From Streptomyces alfalfae (GTDB taxonomy: Bacteria > Actinomycetota > Actinomycetes > Streptomycetales > Streptomycetaceae): 47,802 bases of DNA. Shown piece after piece: positions 46,388 through 47,802 of the stretch. Numbering within the stretch: position 1 is the first letter of the stretch; each line of letters opens with the position of its first letter. Below the pieces are notes generated by a model, which was given only the letters and a program-made list of their open reading frames with translations, was not told the origin of the DNA and did not search any database. The position numbers and the translations under genes were made by a program. The stretch spans positions 1-47,802 of the forward strand of contig NZ_QEXM01000006.1 in NCBI RefSeq assembly GCF_004127445.1, written 5' to 3'.

Positions 46388-47275
46388 TCAACGGCCCAGA
46401 ATGGAGCCGAAGTCGGAACCCGAGCCCAGGAACATGCCTGCCGCGATAAGGATCATCGTGGCGGGGAGCATGAAGACCAAGGTCACCATCGTGGCCTTGG
46501 GAATGGTCTTCGCGGCCCGGCGGCGGGAATTCTGGGCGTCGGTGCGGCGCATGTCCGTGGCGATCTGGATCAGCGTGTCCGCGATCGGGGAGCCCAGCTC
46601 CTCGCCCTGCTGCAGGGCGGAGACGAACTGGGCGACCTGCTCGGAGGCGTTGCGGCGGCGCAGGGCGTCGAAGGCCTGGCGGCGGCTGACGCCCATGTCC
46701 ATCTGGCGCAGCGTGATGCGGAGTTCGTCCGCCCAGGGCCCCTCGTACCGCTCGGCCACCCGGTCCAGGGCCTGGCGGAAGCCGAGTCCGGCCGAGACGA
46801 CGACCGCGAGGACGTCGAGGAAGTCCGGCAGGGTGCGGTCGATGACCTCCCGGCGTTCGCGGATCGCCTGCCAGATCAGGCCGTCCGCGGCCGTGGCGCC
46901 GAAGGCGAAGGTCAGGACGGCGAAGAGCGGGGAGCCGTTGGTGAGGAAGATCAGGCCGAGGAGGGTTCCGAAGACGCCGTAGACCGCGCGGCGCGCCGCG
47001 TAGCGGTCGATCGTGAGGCCGCCGGGGTTGCCCGCCATGTCGATGCGGCGCCGCTTGGCGTCGACCCGCTTCGGGCCCATCAGGCGCAGGACGAGGGGGG
47101 CGAACCGCATGCCGAGGCGGTCCACCGCCGAGCCCGCCGCCGAGACGCGGGTCGCGCCGACCTCCAGGGCCACGGCGAGGTCGGAGGGGAGCTTCGCGTC
47201 CGCGCGGTACATGCGGATGCCCTGGCAGACGCCCGCCACGGCCAGGGCCATCACCACCGCGAGAGCCAGCGCCAT
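46388..47275 (-). CDS. tadC: TadC-type type II secretion system F family protein
   Basis: 295 residues from the ATG at 47275 with GAAGGGG upstream (a TTG one codon earlier is possible). Membrane segments lie at the N-terminus, near 95-130 and at the C-terminus (ATMVTLVFMLPATMILIAAGMF). The T2SSF domain shows LPDFLDVLAVVVSAGLGFRQALDRVAERYEGPWADEL and QFVSALQQGEELGSPIADTL. This is the inner-membrane platform that works with the TadA ATPase. It is followed by the prepilin gene and preceded by TadB. Confidence 0.9.
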   Translation of the reverse strand: MALALAVVMALAVAGVCQGIRMYRADAKLPSDLAVALEVGATRVSAAGSAVDRLGMRFAPLVLRLMGPKRVDAKRRRIDMAGNPGGLTIDRYAARRAVYGVFGTLLGLIFLTNGSPLFAVLTFAFGATAADGLIWQAIRERREVIDRTLPDFLDVLAVVVSAGLGFRQALDRVAERYEGPWADELRITLRQMDMGVSRRQAFDALRRRNASEQVAQFVSALQQGEELGSPIADTLIQIATDMRRTDAQNSRRRAAKTIPKATMVTLVFMLPATMILIAAGMFLGSGSDFGSILGR

Positions 47276-47324
47276 CAACGTAACCCCTTCGTGGAGCGGT
47301 GCCCGGTCGGCCGGTTCATGGGCC

Positions 47325-47802
47325 TCACACCTCGATCTTGCCGAGGCGTCGGATCACGAAGAAGCCGATGCCGTAGAGGCCCAGGGAGATCAGGATCAGC
47401 GTCTGGCCCATCGGGGAGCCGGTCACCCGCTCCAGCGCGCCCTCGTTGGAGGAGTTGATGAGCAGGAGGGAGCCGAGGCCGAGGAGCGGGACCGTGAACG
47501 CGGTCGCGTGGACCTCCGACAGCATCGTGCGGACCTCGCGCCGCGTCTCCTTCCTGTCCTCCAGGGTCTGCGTGAGGTTGCGGAGGGAGTTGACGACCGT
47601 GCCGCCCGCCTTGTTGGACAGGACCAGCGTGGTGACCAGGACGATCAGTTCGCGGGAGGGGAGGCGGCGTGCCAGCTCGCCCAGGGTGTCGTCGATGGAG
47701 CGGCCCAGCGTGAGCTGGTCGGCGACGTGCGAGAGCTCCTCGCCCGCCGGCGCCTCCAGTTCCTCGGCCGCCATGGCCAGGGAGGTGCGCAGGGCGAGGC
47801 CC
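47325..47802 (-). CDS. tadB: TadB-type type II secretion system F family protein, C-terminal part
   Basis: The frame is open to the right edge, so about 159 residues are present. The T2SSF domain reads LSHVADQLTLGRSIDDTLGELARRL and VLSNKAGGTVVNSLRNLTQTLEDRKETRREVRTML, then two C-terminal helices (FTVPLLGLGSLLLI and GQTLILISLGLYGIGFFVIRRLG). It pairs with TadC in the platform complex. The TadA ATPase and TadZ are expected just beyond the window. Confidence 0.9.
   Translation of the reverse strand, partial: GLALRTSLAMAAEELEAPAGEELSHVADQLTLGRSIDDTLGELARRLPSRELIVLVTTLVLSNKAGGTVVNSLRNLTQTLEDRKETRREVRTMLSEVHATAFTVPLLGLGSLLLINSSNEGALERVTGSPMGQTLILISLGLYGIGFFVIRRLGKIEV

Overview
The window looks like a chromosomal segment of a Streptomyces or a close relative. 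Base composition is very GC-rich, GTG starts and ATGA/GTGA stop-start overlaps are frequent, and the gene set is typical of the genus: a WhiB-like protein, acyl-CoA carboxylase epsilon subunit, polyphosphate glucokinase, class II FBPase GlpX, SpoIIE-type phosphatase with an RsbW-like ATPase domain, and oxyR-ahpC-ahpD. All calls are from reading the sequence; no database search was run.

Layout. 1-910: end of an acyl-CoA carboxylase beta subunit and its epsilon subunit. 1.0-5.5 kb: a NarL-type two-component system divergent from an ABC ATPase/permease pair. 5.5-7.3 kb: a small accessory island with a TetR remnant, a second copy of the ychF 3' end, a VapBC toxin-antitoxin pair and mostly non-coding sequence, ending at ychF. 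8.6-18.9 kb: housekeeping genes (ppgK, ispH, an amino-acid permease, xseAB, a RutE-like nitroreductase, a secreted erythromycin-esterase-family protein, glpX). 19-24.4 kb: a WhiB-like protein, a DUF1707/LiaF-like protein, both fumarase classes and a DUF402 protein. 24.5-29.5 kb: a methyltransferase, a PP2C/ATPase signalling protein and a class A penicillin-binding protein. 29.8-33.5 kb: a PadR regulator with a MacB/FtsX-type ABC exporter operon. 33.5-35.7 kb: oxyR divergent from ahpCD. 35.8-42 kb: an AI-2E-type membrane protein, a secreted transglycosylase with a long structured leader, a PIN-PhoH protein, a cis-prenyltransferase and an aldo/keto reductase. 42.1-43.9 kb: a gene-poor stretch, a methyltransferase and a remnant of an NTF2-like gene. 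43.9 kb to the right edge: a tad (Flp-type pilus) locus on the minus strand with TadB (partial), TadC, Flp prepilin, TadE/G-like protein, lipoprotein and OmpA-like protein.

How the genes work together. Central carbon metabolism is served by the carboxylase, glucokinase, FBPase and fumarases. Envelope building is served by ispH, the prenyltransferase, the penicillin-binding protein and the transglycosylase. Peroxide defence is the oxyR/ahpCD unit. The two ABC modules each sit beside their own regulator (two-component system; PadR). The tad genes probably make a surface pilus, with the lipoprotein and OmpA-like protein as likely envelope anchors.

The least ordinary parts are the ychF 3'-end duplication bracketing vapBC, the elaborate leader of the transglycosylase gene, the tad locus (including a TadE/G-like gene without a standard start codon), and the roughly 500-base unexplained stretch near 42.15-42.65 kb.
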